Part shown: positions 8,886-18,204 of the stretch, in pieces
How the letters are laid out: each line of letters begins with the position of its first letter
Position numbering within the stretch: the stretch's first letter is position 1
Assembly: GCF_900172355.1 (NCBI RefSeq)
Contig: NZ_FWFZ01000002.1
Span: 1 to 64,000 of the forward strand
Source: Roseisalinus antarcticus
Lineage (GTDB): Bacteria > Pseudomonadota > Alphaproteobacteria > Rhodobacterales > Rhodobacteraceae
Direction of reading: 5' to 3'
Length of the DNA stretch: 64,000 bases
Notes under the pieces: model-generated
Seen by the model: only the letters and a program-made list of their open reading frames with translations
Told to the model about the DNA's origin: nothing
Database searches by the model: none
Translations under genes and position numbers: made by a program

Positions 8886-10451
8886 ATGCCAGCGGACGAC
8901 GAGACGATCCACGATCTTTTCATCATCGGCGGCGGCATCAACGGCTGCGGCATTGCGCGGGACGCGACCGGACGTGGGCTGACCGTTGCGCTGGCGGAAA
9001 TGAACGACCTCGCGTCGGCGACCTCGTCGGCCTCGACCAAGCTGTTCCATGGCGGGCTGCGGTATCTGGAATATTTCGAGGTCCGGCTGGTTCGGGAATC
9101 CCTGATCGAGCGCGAGACGCTTCTGCGGGCGATGCCGCATATCTCGTGGCCGATGCGCTTCGTGCTGCCCTATCACAAGGACATGCGGTTCGAGGGCACG
9201 ACCCCCACGTCGCGCATCCTCAACACCGTGATGCCCTGGATGAAGGGCCGCCGCCCGGCCTGGCTGATCCGCTTTGGCCTGCTGCTTTATGACAACCTCG
9301 GCGGGCGCAAGATCCTGCCGCCGACCCGCACCCTGATGCTGAAGAACCGCCCCGAGGGCGCCCCGCTGAAGGACCGTTTCCAGAAGGCGTTCGAATATTC
9401 CGACTGCTGGGTCGAGGATGCCCGGCTGGTGGTGCTGAACGCCCGCGACGCCGCCCGGCGCGGCGCCCAGGTCATGACCCGCACCAAGGTGCTGAGCGCG
9501 ACCCGCCAGGCCGACGTCTGGGTGATCGAGACCGAGGGGCCCGAGGGCAATGCCACCCACAAGGCGAGGATGCTGGTCAATGCGGGCGGTCCCTGGGTCG
9601 GCGACATCATCCAGACCAAGGTGCGCAGCAACAGCAAGGAGGGCGTCCGCCTCGTGCGGGGCAGTCACATCGTCACCAAGCGGCTCTACGATCACGACAA
9701 GTGCTATTTCTTTCAGGGCGAGGACGGGCGGATCATGTTCGCGATCCCCTACGAGACCGATTTCACCCTGATCGGCACCACCGATGCCGAACACCACGAT
9801 CCCGACAAGCGGCCCGTCTGCACGCCCGAAGAGCAGAGCTACATGATCGACTTCGTGAACCATTACTTCAAGCAGGACATCACCCTGGACGACATCGTTT
9901 GGAGCTATTCCGGGGTCCGCCCGCTCTATGACGACGGCGCCTCCAGCGCGACGGCGGCCACGCGGGATTACACGATCAAGGTCGAGGAAGACGGCGGTGC
10001 GCCGGTGCTCAACATCTTCGGCGGCAAGATCACCACCTATCGCCGGCTGGCGGAGAGCGCGATGAAGAAGATCGCGCCGTTCTTCCCCCAGACCGGAGAG
10101 CCCTGGACCGCCGGCGTGGCGCTGCCCGGCGGCGATTTCGGCGTGAAGGAGGTCGACAGCCTGATCGCGCGCTTGTCGGACGATTACCCCTTCCTGACGC
10201 CGTTCTGGGCGCGGCGGCTGATCCGCGCCTACGGGACCGAGGCCTGGGCCGTGCTCGACGACGCCAAGGAGGCTGCCGATCTCGGCGAGGATTTCGGCGC
10301 GACCCTGACGGCGCGGGAAATCACCTGGCTGATGACCGAGGAATGGGCCCGGCGGGCCGAGGACGTGGTTTGGCGGCGTAACAAGATGGGCCTGCGGCTG
10401 AGCGCCGAGCAGATCGCGCATCTGGACGACTGGATGCAGAAGGCGGCCTGA
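8886..10451 (+). CDS. glpD: FAD-dependent glycerol-3-phosphate dehydrogenase (GlpD-like)
   Basis: A 521-residue flavoprotein. The N-terminal dinucleotide fold is FIIGGGINGCGIARDATGRG. SSASTKLFHGGLRYLEYFE and LIGTTDAEHHDPD are characteristic GlpD segments. The family oxidises sn-glycerol 3-phosphate to dihydroxyacetone phosphate at the membrane and passes electrons to quinone. GGAGG sits 4 nt before the ATG. It follows the importer operon by 67 bp in the same direction and may be its last gene, which would suggest the imported compound yields glycerol phosphate or a similar polyol phosphate. A GlpD paralogue with another substrate is possible. Confidence 0.88.
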   Translation: MPADDETIHDLFIIGGGINGCGIARDATGRGLTVALAEMNDLASATSSASTKLFHGGLRYLEYFEVRLVRESLIERETLLRAMPHISWPMRFVLPYHKDMRFEGTTPTSRILNTVMPWMKGRRPAWLIRFGLLLYDNLGGRKILPPTRTLMLKNRPEGAPLKDRFQKAFEYSDCWVEDARLVVLNARDAARRGAQVMTRTKVLSATRQADVWVIETEGPEGNATHKARMLVNAGGPWVGDIIQTKVRSNSKEGVRLVRGSHIVTKRLYDHDKCYFFQGEDGRIMFAIPYETDFTLIGTTDAEHHDPDKRPVCTPEEQSYMIDFVNHYFKQDITLDDIVWSYSGVRPLYDDGASSATAATRDYTIKVEEDGGAPVLNIFGGKITTYRRLAESAMKKIAPFFPQTGEPWTAGVALPGGDFGVKEVDSLIARLSDDYPFLTPFWARRLIRAYGTEAWAVLDDAKEAADLGEDFGATLTAREITWLMTEEWARRAEDVVWRRNKMGLRLSAEQIAHLDDWMQKAA

Positions 10452-10551
10452 TCCCACGCGGGACGGTGCGCTGACGGCGGGGGGCCTGCGGGTGGACAAC
10501 CTCCCGCAGCCGACCTAGGTCCGGATCGAAACGAAAGAGGCCTGCCCAGCC

Positions 10552-11484
10552 ATGTGCGCCAAACCCATCGTCTCCGTCCAGAACCTGGTCAAGAGCTACG
10601 ACTCGGGCTTCACCGCCCTCAAGAACGTGTCGCTCGACATCGAGGAAGGTGAGATCATCGCCCTGCTCGGGCCGAATGGTGCGGGCAAGACAACCCTGAT
10701 TTCAACGATTTGCGGCATCATCGTGCCGACCTCGGGCTCCGTGACGGTCGGCGGCCACGACACGCTGGCGGAGTATCGCGCGGCCCGCAAGATGATTGGC
10801 CTCGTGCCGCAGGAAGTGAACCTGGAGCCGTTCGAGAAGGTCATCAACACGGTCCGCTTCTCGCGCGGGCTCTTCGGGATGGGGCGGGACGACGCCTATC
10901 TCGACCGGCTGCTCGGGCAGCTGTCGCTGAGCGACAAGCGCGACCAGAAGATCCTCACCCTGTCCGGCGGGATGAAGCGGCGCGTGCTGATCGCGAAGGC
11001 CCTGTCGCACCAGCCCAAGGTCCTGTTCCTCGACGAGCCGACCGCCGGTGTCGATGTCGAGCTGCGCAAGGACATGTGGGAGATCATCGCCGATCTGAAG
11101 AAGAACGGCACGACGATCATCCTGACGACGCATTACATCGAAGAGGCCGAGGCGATCGCCGACCGGATCGGCGTGATCAACAAGGGCGAAATCCTGCTGG
11201 TCGAGGAGAAATCCGCGCTGATGGCCCGCATGGGCCGCAAGCAATTGCGCATCGAGCTGTCCGCGCCGATCGACACCGTGCCCGAGGCGCTCGCCGCCCG
11301 GGGGCTGGAACGGGCGCCGGATGGCCGTGCGCTGATCTTCACCTACGATACACGGGCCGAACGGACCGGGATCACCTCGCTGCTGAACGAGGTGCAAAAG
11401 GCCGGGCTGCAGATGTCCGATCTTCAGACCCGGCAATCCTCGCTCGAGGAAATCTTCGTCGACCTCGTGAAGGAACCGTCATGA
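10552..11484 (+). CDS. ABC-2 type transporter ATP-binding protein
   Basis: A 310-residue ATPase of the drug/polysaccharide exporter class. Walker A is [12 protein letters not shown], the signature [15 protein letters not shown] and Walker [15 protein letters not shown]-terminal region of about 80 residues follows the H-loop ([10 protein letters not shown]), as in YadG/CcmA-type ATPases. Its TGA overlaps the start of the permease gene. GAGG lies upstream of the ATG. The exported substrate cannot be told. Confidence 0.9.
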   Translation: MCAKPIVSVQNLVKSYDSGFTALKNVSLDIEEGEIIALLGPNGAGKTTLISTICGIIVPTSGSVTVGGHDTLAEYRAARKMIGLVPQEVNLEPFEKVINTVRFSRGLFGMGRDDAYLDRLLGQLSLSDKRDQKILTLSGGMKRRVLIAKALSHQPKVLFLDEPTAGVDVELRKDMWEIIADLKKNGTTIILTTHYIEEAEAIADRIGVINKGEILLVEEKSALMARMGRKQLRIELSAPIDTVPEALAARGLERAPDGRALIFTYDTRAERTGITSLLNEVQKAGLQMSDLQTRQSSLEEIFVDLVKEPS

Positions 11485-12242
11485 ACCTCCATGCCACCCG
11501 CGCGATCTACGTCTTCGAGATGGCGCGTTTCTATCGCTCGCTGCTGCAAAGCTTCGTATCACCGGTGATCTCCACATCGCTTTACTTCGTGGTGTTCGGC
11601 GCGGCCATCGGCAGCCGGATCAACGAGGTCGAGGGGGTCAGCTACGGCGCCTTCATCGTGCCCGGCCTGATCATGCTGTCGATCATGACCCAGGCGACGA
11701 CGAACGCGAGCTTCGGCATCTATTTCCCGAAGTTCATCGGGACGATCTACGAACACCTCTCGGCGCCTGCCAGTTTCCTGGAAATCACCCTGGGCTACGT
11801 CGGGGCGGCGGCGACCAAGGCGCTGTTCATCGGCGTGGTGATCCTGGGCACGGCGGCGCTGTTCGTCGATATCCAGATCCAGAACTGGTTCGCAATGGCC
11901 TCCTTCATGGTGTTGACCTGTGTAAGTTTTTCGCTGCTGGGCTTCATCGTCGGCATATGGGCGCGCAACTTCGAGCAGCTTCAGATGATCCCGCTGCTGA
12001 TCATCACGCCGCTCGTGTTCCTTGGGGGGTCGTTCTACTCGGTCTCCATGCTGCCGCCGGCCTGGCAGACGATCGCGCTGTTCAACCCGGTGGTCTACCT
12101 GATCTCGGGGTTCCGGTGGTCGTTCTTCGGGATGGCCGATGTGCCCGTGGGCCTCAGCCTGCTGGCGATCGCGGCCTTCACCGGGCTTTGCATGGCGGCG
12201 ATCTGGTGGATATTCCGCACCGGTTGGCGGCTGCGCGAGTGA
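11481..12242 (+). CDS. ABC-2 type transporter permease
   Basis: A 253-residue integral membrane protein with about six predicted helices, of the ABC2_membrane family (YadH-like). Recognisable segments are [35 protein letters not shown] and [16 protein letters not shown], the last being the family signature before the final helices. Its ATG lies within the ATPase stop (ATGA), so the two are coupled and form a half-transporter pair. Substrate unknown. Confidence 0.9.
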   Translation: MNLHATRAIYVFEMARFYRSLLQSFVSPVISTSLYFVVFGAAIGSRINEVEGVSYGAFIVPGLIMLSIMTQATTNASFGIYFPKFIGTIYEHLSAPASFLEITLGYVGAAATKALFIGVVILGTAALFVDIQIQNWFAMASFMVLTCVSFSLLGFIVGIWARNFEQLQMIPLLIITPLVFLGGSFYSVSMLPPAWQTIALFNPVVYLISGFRWSFFGMADVPVGLSLLAIAAFTGLCMAAIWWIFRTGWRLRE

Positions 12243-12316
12243 CGCAGGGGCAACGCAGAGCAAGCAGCGGTGTCCCGCCCTTGTTGCCCCCCCCTGCGCA
12301 GCCTATGTGACTGATC

Positions 12317-13108
12317 ATGAACAGGCTCAATCCTTTCGTTCCCTCGCCCCCCAGGGTGTCTGTCGTGCGCCTCTCGGGCGCCATCGGTGTCGGGGGCCGC
12401 GGCCTTGACGATGCAAGCGTCGCCCCGGTGCTGGAAAAGGCCTTTCGCGGCAAACCCAAGGCGGTCGCGCTCCAGATCAGCTCTCCGGGCGGATCGCCTG
12501 TCCAGAGTTCCCTGATCGGGGCACGGATCCGCCGCCTGTCCGAAGAGAAATCCGTCCCGGTCATCGCCTTTGTGGAGGATGTGGCGGCCTCGGGCGGCTA
12601 TTGGCTGGCGGCCGCGGCCGACGAGATCTTCGTCGATCCGTCGTCCATTGTCGGCTCGATCGGCGTGATTTCGGCCGGCTTCGGGTTGCAGGAGCTCTTG
12701 GAGAGATACGGGATCGAACGGCGGGTGCACACCGCCGGCAAATCCAAGAGCTTCATGGACCCGTTCCGCCCCGAAAAACCCGAGGACATCTCGCGTCTCG
12801 AAGGGCTGCTGGAGCAGATCCACGAGGCGTTCATCGGCCATGTGAAAGAGCGCCGCAGCGGACGGCTGGACGAGAGTGCGGAGCTTTTTACCGGCGAGAT
12901 CTGGGTCGGGCACAAGGCCGTCGAAGTGGGTCTTGCCGATGGCGTGGGCCATCTCGTTCCGATGATGAAGGCGCGGTTCGGCGCCAAGGTCACGTTCCGC
13001 AAGTATGGTCCGCGCAAGTCGCTGTTCCAGCGTGTGGGGGCCACGGTGGCCGGGGGCGCCATCGCCGAACTGGAAGATCGAGCCGCGTTCGGAAGGTTCG
13101 GTCTCTGA
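12317..13108 (+). CDS. S49 family serine peptidase (SppA/SohB-like)
   Basis: A 263-residue protease of the signal-peptide-peptidase clan. The nucleophile Ser lies in VAASGGYW, after SSPGGSP, and the probable general-base Lys is in AGKSKSFMDPF. That is the Ser-Lys dyad of S49 enzymes, which degrade cleaved signal peptides or membrane proteins. No clear N-terminal membrane anchor is visible, unlike E. coli SohB, so it may act as a soluble or peripheral oligomer. It heads a compact operon with a tiny zinc-ribbon protein and a cation exchanger. Confidence 0.9.
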   Translation: MNRLNPFVPSPPRVSVVRLSGAIGVGGRGLDDASVAPVLEKAFRGKPKAVALQISSPGGSPVQSSLIGARIRRLSEEKSVPVIAFVEDVAASGGYWLAAAADEIFVDPSSIVGSIGVISAGFGLQELLERYGIERRVHTAGKSKSFMDPFRPEKPEDISRLEGLLEQIHEAFIGHVKERRSGRLDESAELFTGEIWVGHKAVEVGLADGVGHLVPMMKARFGAKVTFRKYGPRKSLFQRVGATVAGGAIAELEDRAAFGRFGL

Positions 13109-13109
13109 C

Positions 13110-13280
13110 GTGATCCTGAAGGCCGTCATACTTTTCCTCGTGGGCATGGGTGTTCTCGGCATGTTCGGCAAGCTGCGTCTTCCGGGCTTGCCCCGGCGTC
13201 TGTCGTCCGGGAAATGCCGCGCCTGCGGTCGGCCACGGATCGGCACGGAGCCCTGCCCCTGCGGGAAGGATCGCGCATGA
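13110..13280 (+). CDS. Small membrane protein with C-terminal zinc ribbon
   Basis: A 56-residue frame starting at GTG, one base after the peptidase stop. Residues about 3-19 (LKAVILFLVGMGVLGMF) form one transmembrane helix. The tail has CRAC and CPCG (about residues 36-52), a short four-cysteine ribbon. Its TGA overlaps the exchanger ATG, so it fits the operon exactly. No function is recognised. Support comes from the tight coupling and the organised sequence. Confidence 0.7.
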   Translation: MILKAVILFLVGMGVLGMFGKLRLPGLPRRLSSGKCRACGRPRIGTEPCPCGKDRA

Positions 13281-14224
13281 TCATGGACTGGCTTTATGTC
13301 GGGCTGGGGCTGATCTTGCTGCTTCTGGCCGGGGACAGCCTGGTGAAGGGCGCGGTGAACCTCGCGCTGCGGCTGGGCATCCCGGCGCTGATCGTGTCGC
13401 TGACCATCGTGGCCTTCGGCACCTCGGCGCCCGAATTGCTGATCTCGGTGCAGGCGATCATCGACGGCGTGCCGAGGATAGCACTCGGCAACGTGGTCGG
13501 ATCCAACACCGCGAACATCCTGCTGGTGCTGGGGATTCCGGCGCTGCTGGCAACCATGCACACCTCGGAATGCGACACGCGGGTGAGCTATGTCCAGATG
13601 CTGGCGGCGTCGGTGCTGTTCGTCGCGCTGTGCTACCTGGGCCCGATCACCTGGGTCGACGGGCTGATCCTGCTGGGGGCGCTGTTGGCGATGCTGATCC
13701 ATGCTGCACTGTCCGCGAAACGCCATCGCGAGGGCGTCGTGGTCGACGAGTCGGCGCTCGAAGGCGTGGACCCGGACATGGGCTGGCCGCGCATCGCGCT
13801 GTTCCTGGCCCTGGGCCTCGTCGGCCTGCCGCTGGGCGCGAACCTGCTGGTGGACGGCTCGATCAATATCGCCCGCGATTTCGGCGTGTCCGAGACCGTC
13901 ATCGGCCTGACGCTGATCGCCATCGGCACGTCGCTGCCGGAACTGGCGACAACGGTCATGGCCGCGCTGCGCCGGCAGGCGGACGTGGCGCTTGGCAATG
14001 TCATCGGCTCCAACATGTTCAACCTGCTGGGGATCATCGGTGTGGCGGCGCTGGTCGGCCCGATCCCGGTCGAGGCGCGGTTCCTCAGCTCGGATCTCTG
14101 GATCATGCTGGCCGCATCGCTGCTTTTGATCCCCTTCGTGTTCATGCGGGTCGATATCGGCCGGATGGTCGGCGTGATCTTCACCATGCTCTATCTTGGC
14201 TACATGGTCGTGGTGCTCGGATGA
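13277..14224 (+). CDS. Calcium/sodium antiporter (CaCA family, YrbG-like)
   Basis: A 315-residue inner-membrane exchanger with two homologous halves of about five helices each. The alpha repeats are visible: TIVAFGTSAPELLISV with GNVVGSNTANI in the first half, and TLIAIGTSLPELATTV with GNVIGSNMFN in the second. These carry the conserved acidic and Asn residues that bind the cations. The ATG at 13277 overlaps the preceding stop; an ATG at 13283 is an alternative. Its stop overlaps the next gene. Confidence 0.92.
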   Translation: MIMDWLYVGLGLILLLLAGDSLVKGAVNLALRLGIPALIVSLTIVAFGTSAPELLISVQAIIDGVPRIALGNVVGSNTANILLVLGIPALLATMHTSECDTRVSYVQMLAASVLFVALCYLGPITWVDGLILLGALLAMLIHAALSAKRHREGVVVDESALEGVDPDMGWPRIALFLALGLVGLPLGANLLVDGSINIARDFGVSETVIGLTLIAIGTSLPELATTVMAALRRQADVALGNVIGSNMFNLLGIIGVAALVGPIPVEARFLSSDLWIMLAASLLLIPFVFMRVDIGRMVGVIFTMLYLGYMVVVLG

Positions 14225-15003
14225 GGCGGGCGTTGGTCACCGGGGCCGGCAAGCGGCTGGGACGCGCGATGGCGCTCTACCTGGGCGAGCGCGGGTTCGA
14301 CGTGGCCGTCCACTACGCCGGCTCAAAAGACGCTGCCGAGGAGGTGGCCGCCCTGATCCGCGACATGGGGCGCAACGCGGCCACCCTGCAGGCGGATCTG
14401 ACGGTCGAGGACGAGATGCAGGGCCTTGTCCCGGCGGCGATCGAGGCGCTCGGCGGGCCGATCACATGCCTGGTCAACAATGCCTCGATCTTCGAGCATG
14501 ACACGATCCGCAACGGCACCCGCGACAGCTGGGACAAGCACATCGAAAGCAACCTGCGCGCCCCGGTCGTGCTGACCCAGTCCATGGCCGCGCAGCTGCC
14601 CGACCCGATCGACGACGAGACCGGAGAGCCGCGCGCTCCGGGGCTGGTGCTCAACATGATCGACCAGAAAGTGCGCAAGCTCACCCCCGAACACATGAGC
14701 TATACCATCGCCAAGATGGGGCTCTGGGCCTTTACCCGCACCGCGGCGCAGGCCCTTGGCCCGAAATGCCGGGTCAACGCCATCGGCCCGGGGCCGACGC
14801 TTCAGGGGGCCCGCCAGCCTGACGCAAACTTCGCCGGCCAGCGCGCCGCCACGATCCTCGAGCGCGGCTCCAACCCGTCCGACATCTGCGCCGCGCTGGG
14901 CTATTTCCTCGACGCGCCGGCGGTGACCGGGCAGATTCTCTGCGTCGACGGCGGGCAGCATCTGATCTGGCAAACCCCCGACGAAATGGGCGCAGGCGAC
15001 TGA
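14221..15003 (+). CDS. Short-chain dehydrogenase, pteridine reductase/FolM-like
   Basis: A 260-residue SDR. The cofactor motif TGAGKRLG with its Arg after the glycine run, and NNASIFEHD instead of the common NNAG, are typical of pteridine reductases and of FolM (dihydromonapterin reductase), which are NADPH-dependent. The catalytic Tyr-x3-Lys is YTIAK. The C-terminal ITGQILCVDGGQHL-type segment is also present (VTGQILCVDGGQHL). It is the last gene of the operon. Generic SDR activity cannot be excluded. Confidence 0.85.
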   Translation: MRRALVTGAGKRLGRAMALYLGERGFDVAVHYAGSKDAAEEVAALIRDMGRNAATLQADLTVEDEMQGLVPAAIEALGGPITCLVNNASIFEHDTIRNGTRDSWDKHIESNLRAPVVLTQSMAAQLPDPIDDETGEPRAPGLVLNMIDQKVRKLTPEHMSYTIAKMGLWAFTRTAAQALGPKCRVNAIGPGPTLQGARQPDANFAGQRAATILERGSNPSDICAALGYFLDAPAVTGQILCVDGGQHLIWQTPDEMGAGD

Positions 15004-15226
15004 CGCGGCGGAACTTGTGCACGGCGGAAAAGCTGCGTCACAAAACATTCATCAATTGTTGTGCAGATTCAGATGCTTGTCCGTTTCCTGAAAAATAAAC
15101 ATAAAAAACAATGGCTTGAAAAATTGCCGAAATTCTGTGCGATGTCACGAAACCGCGAGAATACAACGAGAAATTCCGCGCCAAAGAAGTTCTCCCCCAG
15201 ACTTATCCCCAGATTCAGTGGATAGC

Positions 15227-15254
15227 TTAACACTTGTGACCGTCGCTCTATCAT
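15227..15254 (+). promoter_or_regulatory. Predicted uvrC promoter
   Basis: In the 285-bp AT-rich gap before uvrC, TTAACA (15227-15232) and TATCAT (15249-15254) are spaced by 16 bp and would start transcription near 15261, about 28 nt before the ATG. The stretch 15075-15135 is the most AT-rich in the neighbourhood and may act as an upstream element. No LexA box was found. Confidence 0.5.
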
Positions 15255-15288
15255 TGCAGCGGACACCGAGAATCATGAAACGTTGCGC

Positions 15289-17154
15289 ATGACCGACGAC
15301 ACGACCGAAAGCCTCACGGGGCACGCCTGCATCCAGTCCTATCTGCGGACGCTGGACGGGTCTCCGGGCGTCTACCGGATGCTGGATGCCGAGAGCCGGG
15401 TGCTCTACGTCGGCAAGGCCCGCAACCTCCGGGCGCGGGTCTCGAACTATGCGCGGCCCGCGGGCCATTCGCCCCGGATCTCGCGGATGATCCGCGAGAC
15501 GGCGTCGATGATGTTCCTGACCACGCGGACCGAGACCGAGGCGCTGCTGCTGGAGCAGAACCTCATCAAGCAGCTGAAGCCGCGCTACAACGTGCTGCTG
15601 CGCGACGACAAGTCCTTTCCGAACATCCTCGTGGCCAAGGATCACGCCTTTCCGCAGATCAAGAAGCACCGGGGCGCAAAGAAGGAAAAGGGCGACTATT
15701 ACGGCCCCTTCGCCAGCGCCGGCGCGGTCAACCGGACGCTGAACCAGTTGCAGCGGGTCTTTCTGCTGCGCAACTGCACCGATTCCACCTTCGAGAGCCG
15801 GACGCGGCCCTGTCTTCTCTACCAGATCAAGCGGTGCAGCGCGCCCTGCGTGGGCTACATCTCGGATGCCGAGTACGGCGGGCTGGTGCGGGATGCGGAA
15901 CGTTTCCTGTCTGGCCGCACGACGAAGGTTCAGGAGCAGCTGGCCACCGAGATGCAGCAGGCCTCGGATTCAATGGAGTTCGAGCGGGCAGCGGCGCTGC
16001 GCGACCGGATCCGGGCGCTGACGCAGGTGCAGTCGGCGCAGGGGATCAACCCGCAATCCACCGCCGAGGCGGACGTTGTCGCGCTGCATGTGGACGGAGG
16101 ACAGGCCTGCGTTCAGGTGTTCTTCATCCGGTCGAACCAGAACTGGGGCAACCACGATTACTACCCCCGGATCAGCGGCGACGAGGATGCCGCCGAGATC
16201 ATGGAGGCCTTCGTCGGCCAGTTCTATTCGAACCGCGAGCCGCCGCGGCAGCTGTTGCTGTCGCACGGGCTCGACAATACCGATCTGATGGCCGCGGCGC
16301 TGGCCGAGAAGCGCGGCGGCAAGGTGGAGCTCACCGTGCCCCAGCGCGGTGAGAAGGCGGAGCTTGTCAGCTCTGCCATGCGCAACGCCCGCGAGAGCCT
16401 CGGCCGGAAGATGGCCGAGACCGCGACCCAGGGCCGCCTGTTGCGGGGGCTGGCGGAGGCGTTCGACCTCGACGCGCCGCCGGAGCGGATCGAGATCTAC
16501 GACAACTCCCATATCCAGGGCGCGTTCGCCGTGGGCGCGATGGTGGTGGCCGGCCCCGAGGGGCTGGAGAAGAACCAGTATCGCAAGTTCAACATCAAGG
16601 GCGACGAGCTGACCCCCGGCGACGATTTCGGGATGATGAAGGAGGTCTTGACGCGACGCTTCAAGCGGCTGCTGAAAGAGGACCCCGACCGGCAATCGGG
16701 GACCTGGCCGGACCTTCTGCTGATCGACGGCGGCGCCGGACAGGTGTCGGCGGTGCACGAGATCATGGCCGAGCTCGGGGTCGAGGACATTCCGATGATC
16801 GGGGTGGCCAAGGGCATCGACCGGGACCTTGGCAAGGAAGAGTTCCACCGGACCGGCGCGCGCCCCATGGCCCTGCAGCGCAACGACCCGGTGCTGTATT
16901 TCATCCAGCGTCTGCGGGACGAGGCGCACCGTTTTGCCATCGGCACCCACAGGGCGAAACGGGCCAAATCGGTCAGCGCCACGCCGCTGGACGACGTGCC
17001 CGGGGTCGGGGCCGGGCGGAAGCGGGCGCTTCTGGCGCATTTCGGCTCTGCCAAGGCGGTGTCGCGGGCGAATCTGGCGGATCTGAAGGCGGTCGACGGG
17101 ATCTCGGAAGGTCTGGCGGAAAAGATCTACGCGTTCTTTCACGAGGCGGGCTGA
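15289..17154 (+). CDS. uvrC: Excinuclease ABC subunit C
   Basis: A 621-residue UvrC, the dual-incision nuclease of nucleotide excision repair. The N-terminal GIY-YIG nuclease has GVYRM and [15 protein letters not shown] UvrB-binding UVR segment is near [20 protein letters not shown]. The C-terminal RNase H-like nuclease starts near [12 protein letters not shown], with LLIDGGAGQ, and tandem helix-hairpin-helix motifs finish the protein ([20 protein letters not shown]). ATG at 15289 is preferred to the TTG two codons upstream. Confidence 0.96.
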   Translation: MTDDTTESLTGHACIQSYLRTLDGSPGVYRMLDAESRVLYVGKARNLRARVSNYARPAGHSPRISRMIRETASMMFLTTRTETEALLLEQNLIKQLKPRYNVLLRDDKSFPNILVAKDHAFPQIKKHRGAKKEKGDYYGPFASAGAVNRTLNQLQRVFLLRNCTDSTFESRTRPCLLYQIKRCSAPCVGYISDAEYGGLVRDAERFLSGRTTKVQEQLATEMQQASDSMEFERAAALRDRIRALTQVQSAQGINPQSTAEADVVALHVDGGQACVQVFFIRSNQNWGNHDYYPRISGDEDAAEIMEAFVGQFYSNREPPRQLLLSHGLDNTDLMAAALAEKRGGKVELTVPQRGEKAELVSSAMRNARESLGRKMAETATQGRLLRGLAEAFDLDAPPERIEIYDNSHIQGAFAVGAMVVAGPEGLEKNQYRKFNIKGDELTPGDDFGMMKEVLTRRFKRLLKEDPDRQSGTWPDLLLIDGGAGQVSAVHEIMAELGVEDIPMIGVAKGIDRDLGKEEFHRTGARPMALQRNDPVLYFIQRLRDEAHRFAIGTHRAKRAKSVSATPLDDVPGVGAGRKRALLAHFGSAKAVSRANLADLKAVDGISEGLAEKIYAFFHEAG

Positions 17155-17194
17155 GCCTTTCGGCGGGCGTTGGCGCGAGCTGGGGAGGGCGGAT

Positions 17195-17227
17195 GCCTCC
17201 GGCCGGAGTTTTTTTGCCAAGATGAAG
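17195..17227 (+). repeat. 33-nt intergenic repeat, copy 1
   Basis: This copy begins GCCTCCGGCCGGAG, continues with a run of seven T and ends TTGCCAAGATGAAG. A second copy at 40083-40115 matches at 31 of 33 positions. The CTCCGGCCGGAG palindrome followed by T residues resembles a short intrinsic terminator; here it follows uvrC. It lies between uvrC and pgsA. Confidence 0.75.
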
Positions 17228-17293
17228 GGGCGGGCCCAAGGAAGCGGGTGAGTATCCCTTTCAGCGGGAGGGGGAATGGACTAGATCTGACCC

Positions 17294-17959
17294 ATGCGTT
17301 GGACCCTGCCGAATATCCTGACCATTCTCCGGCTGCTCGCGGCGCCGGGCGTGGCCGTCATGTTTCTTTATTTCAACCGGCCGGGGGCGGATTGGTTCGC
17401 CCTGATCCTGTTCGGCAGCGCCGCGGCGACGGACTGGATCGACGGCCGGCTGGCGCGGGCCTGGGGGCTGGAGACGCGGTTCGGCGCGGCGATGGATCCG
17501 ATCGCGGACAAGGCGATGGTGCTGATCGCGTTGGCGGTTATCCTTGGCTATTCCAACATGTCGCCCTGGATCGTCTTGCCGGCCACCCTGATCATCTTCC
17601 GCGAGGTCTTCGTGTCGGGGCTGCGGGAATTCATCGGTCCGGGCAAGGCGACCCTGAAGGTCACTTCCCTCGCCAAGTGGAAGACAACCGTTCAGATGGT
17701 CGCCATTGCCGTGCTGTTTTCGCAAGGCATCTTCCTGCATCACCTGATCGACCGGACCGTGGGCATGTCCGATGAGCTGGTGATCGGCGTCCTGTCCGGG
17801 ACCGTGCCAGACGAGGTCGGTCTGCGCGGGCTTGAGGCGGCGCATCTGTGGTCGGGGCGCGTCGGCGTCGGGCTGTTGTGGATCGCGGCCGTGCTGACGC
17901 TGGTGACCGGGTGGGATTACCTGCGCAAGGCGCTGCCGTATCTGAAGGAGCCGAAATGA
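17294..17959 (+). CDS. pgsA: CDP-diacylglycerol-glycerol-3-phosphate 3-phosphatidyltransferase
   Basis: A 221-residue membrane enzyme making phosphatidylglycerol phosphate from CDP-diacylglycerol and glycerol 3-phosphate. The CDP-alcohol phosphotransferase motif is complete: DGRLAR, then RFG, then AAMDPIADK, with all the metal-binding aspartates. It begins MRWTLPNILTILRLL, the usual PgsA N-terminus. It overlaps moaD by ATGA, so it is expressed with molybdopterin synthase genes. Confidence 0.94.
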   Translation: MRWTLPNILTILRLLAAPGVAVMFLYFNRPGADWFALILFGSAAATDWIDGRLARAWGLETRFGAAMDPIADKAMVLIALAVILGYSNMSPWIVLPATLIIFREVFVSGLREFIGPGKATLKVTSLAKWKTTVQMVAIAVLFSQGIFLHHLIDRTVGMSDELVIGVLSGTVPDEVGLRGLEAAHLWSGRVGVGLLWIAAVLTLVTGWDYLRKALPYLKEPK

Positions 17960-18204
17960 TCGATGTCGTCTATTTCGCCTGGGTGCGCGAGCGCATCGGC
18001 CTGCCCAGGGAACGGCTGGAGACCGAGGCGCGGACGGTGGCCGAACTGGTGGAGGAGCTGAAGGCCCGCGAAGAGCGCTATGCCATGGCCTTTGCCGATG
18101 TGAGCGCCCTGCGCGTCGCCCTGAACCAGCAGCTGACCGATTTCGACGCGCCCTTGGCCGATGCCCGCGAGGTCGCGTTCTTTCCGCCGATGACGGGGGG
18201 CTGA
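17956..18204 (+). CDS. moaD: Molybdopterin synthase small subunit
   Basis: An 82-residue ubiquitin-like sulfur carrier ending in PPMTGG. The C-terminal Gly-Gly becomes the thiocarboxylate that supplies sulfur to precursor Z. The start YFAWVRERIG and internal NQQ are typical. It overlaps pgsA upstream by 4 nt and moaE downstream by 1 nt. Confidence 0.95.
   Translation: MIDVVYFAWVRERIGLPRERLETEARTVAELVEELKAREERYAMAFADVSALRVALNQQLTDFDAPLADAREVAFFPPMTGG

Noticed and set aside
10486-10509. Inverted repeat CTGCGGG / CCCGCAG after glpD
   Set aside because: Stem of 7 bp with a 10-nt loop and no T-run; too weak to call.
12247-12290. Inverted repeat GGGGCAAC / GTTGCCCC after the ABC-2 permease
   Set aside because: The loop is 28 nt and no T-run follows, so it is not convincing as a terminator.
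15202-15225. DnaA-box-like TTATCCCCA and a nearby GTGGATAG
   Set aside because: Each differs from the consensus, there are only two, and no origin genes are near. More likely part of the uvrC upstream region.
15004-15288. Search for a LexA (SOS) box upstream of uvrC
   Set aside because: No GTTC-N7-GTTC or GAAC-N7-GTTC match; GTTCTCCCCCAGACT fails at the second half.
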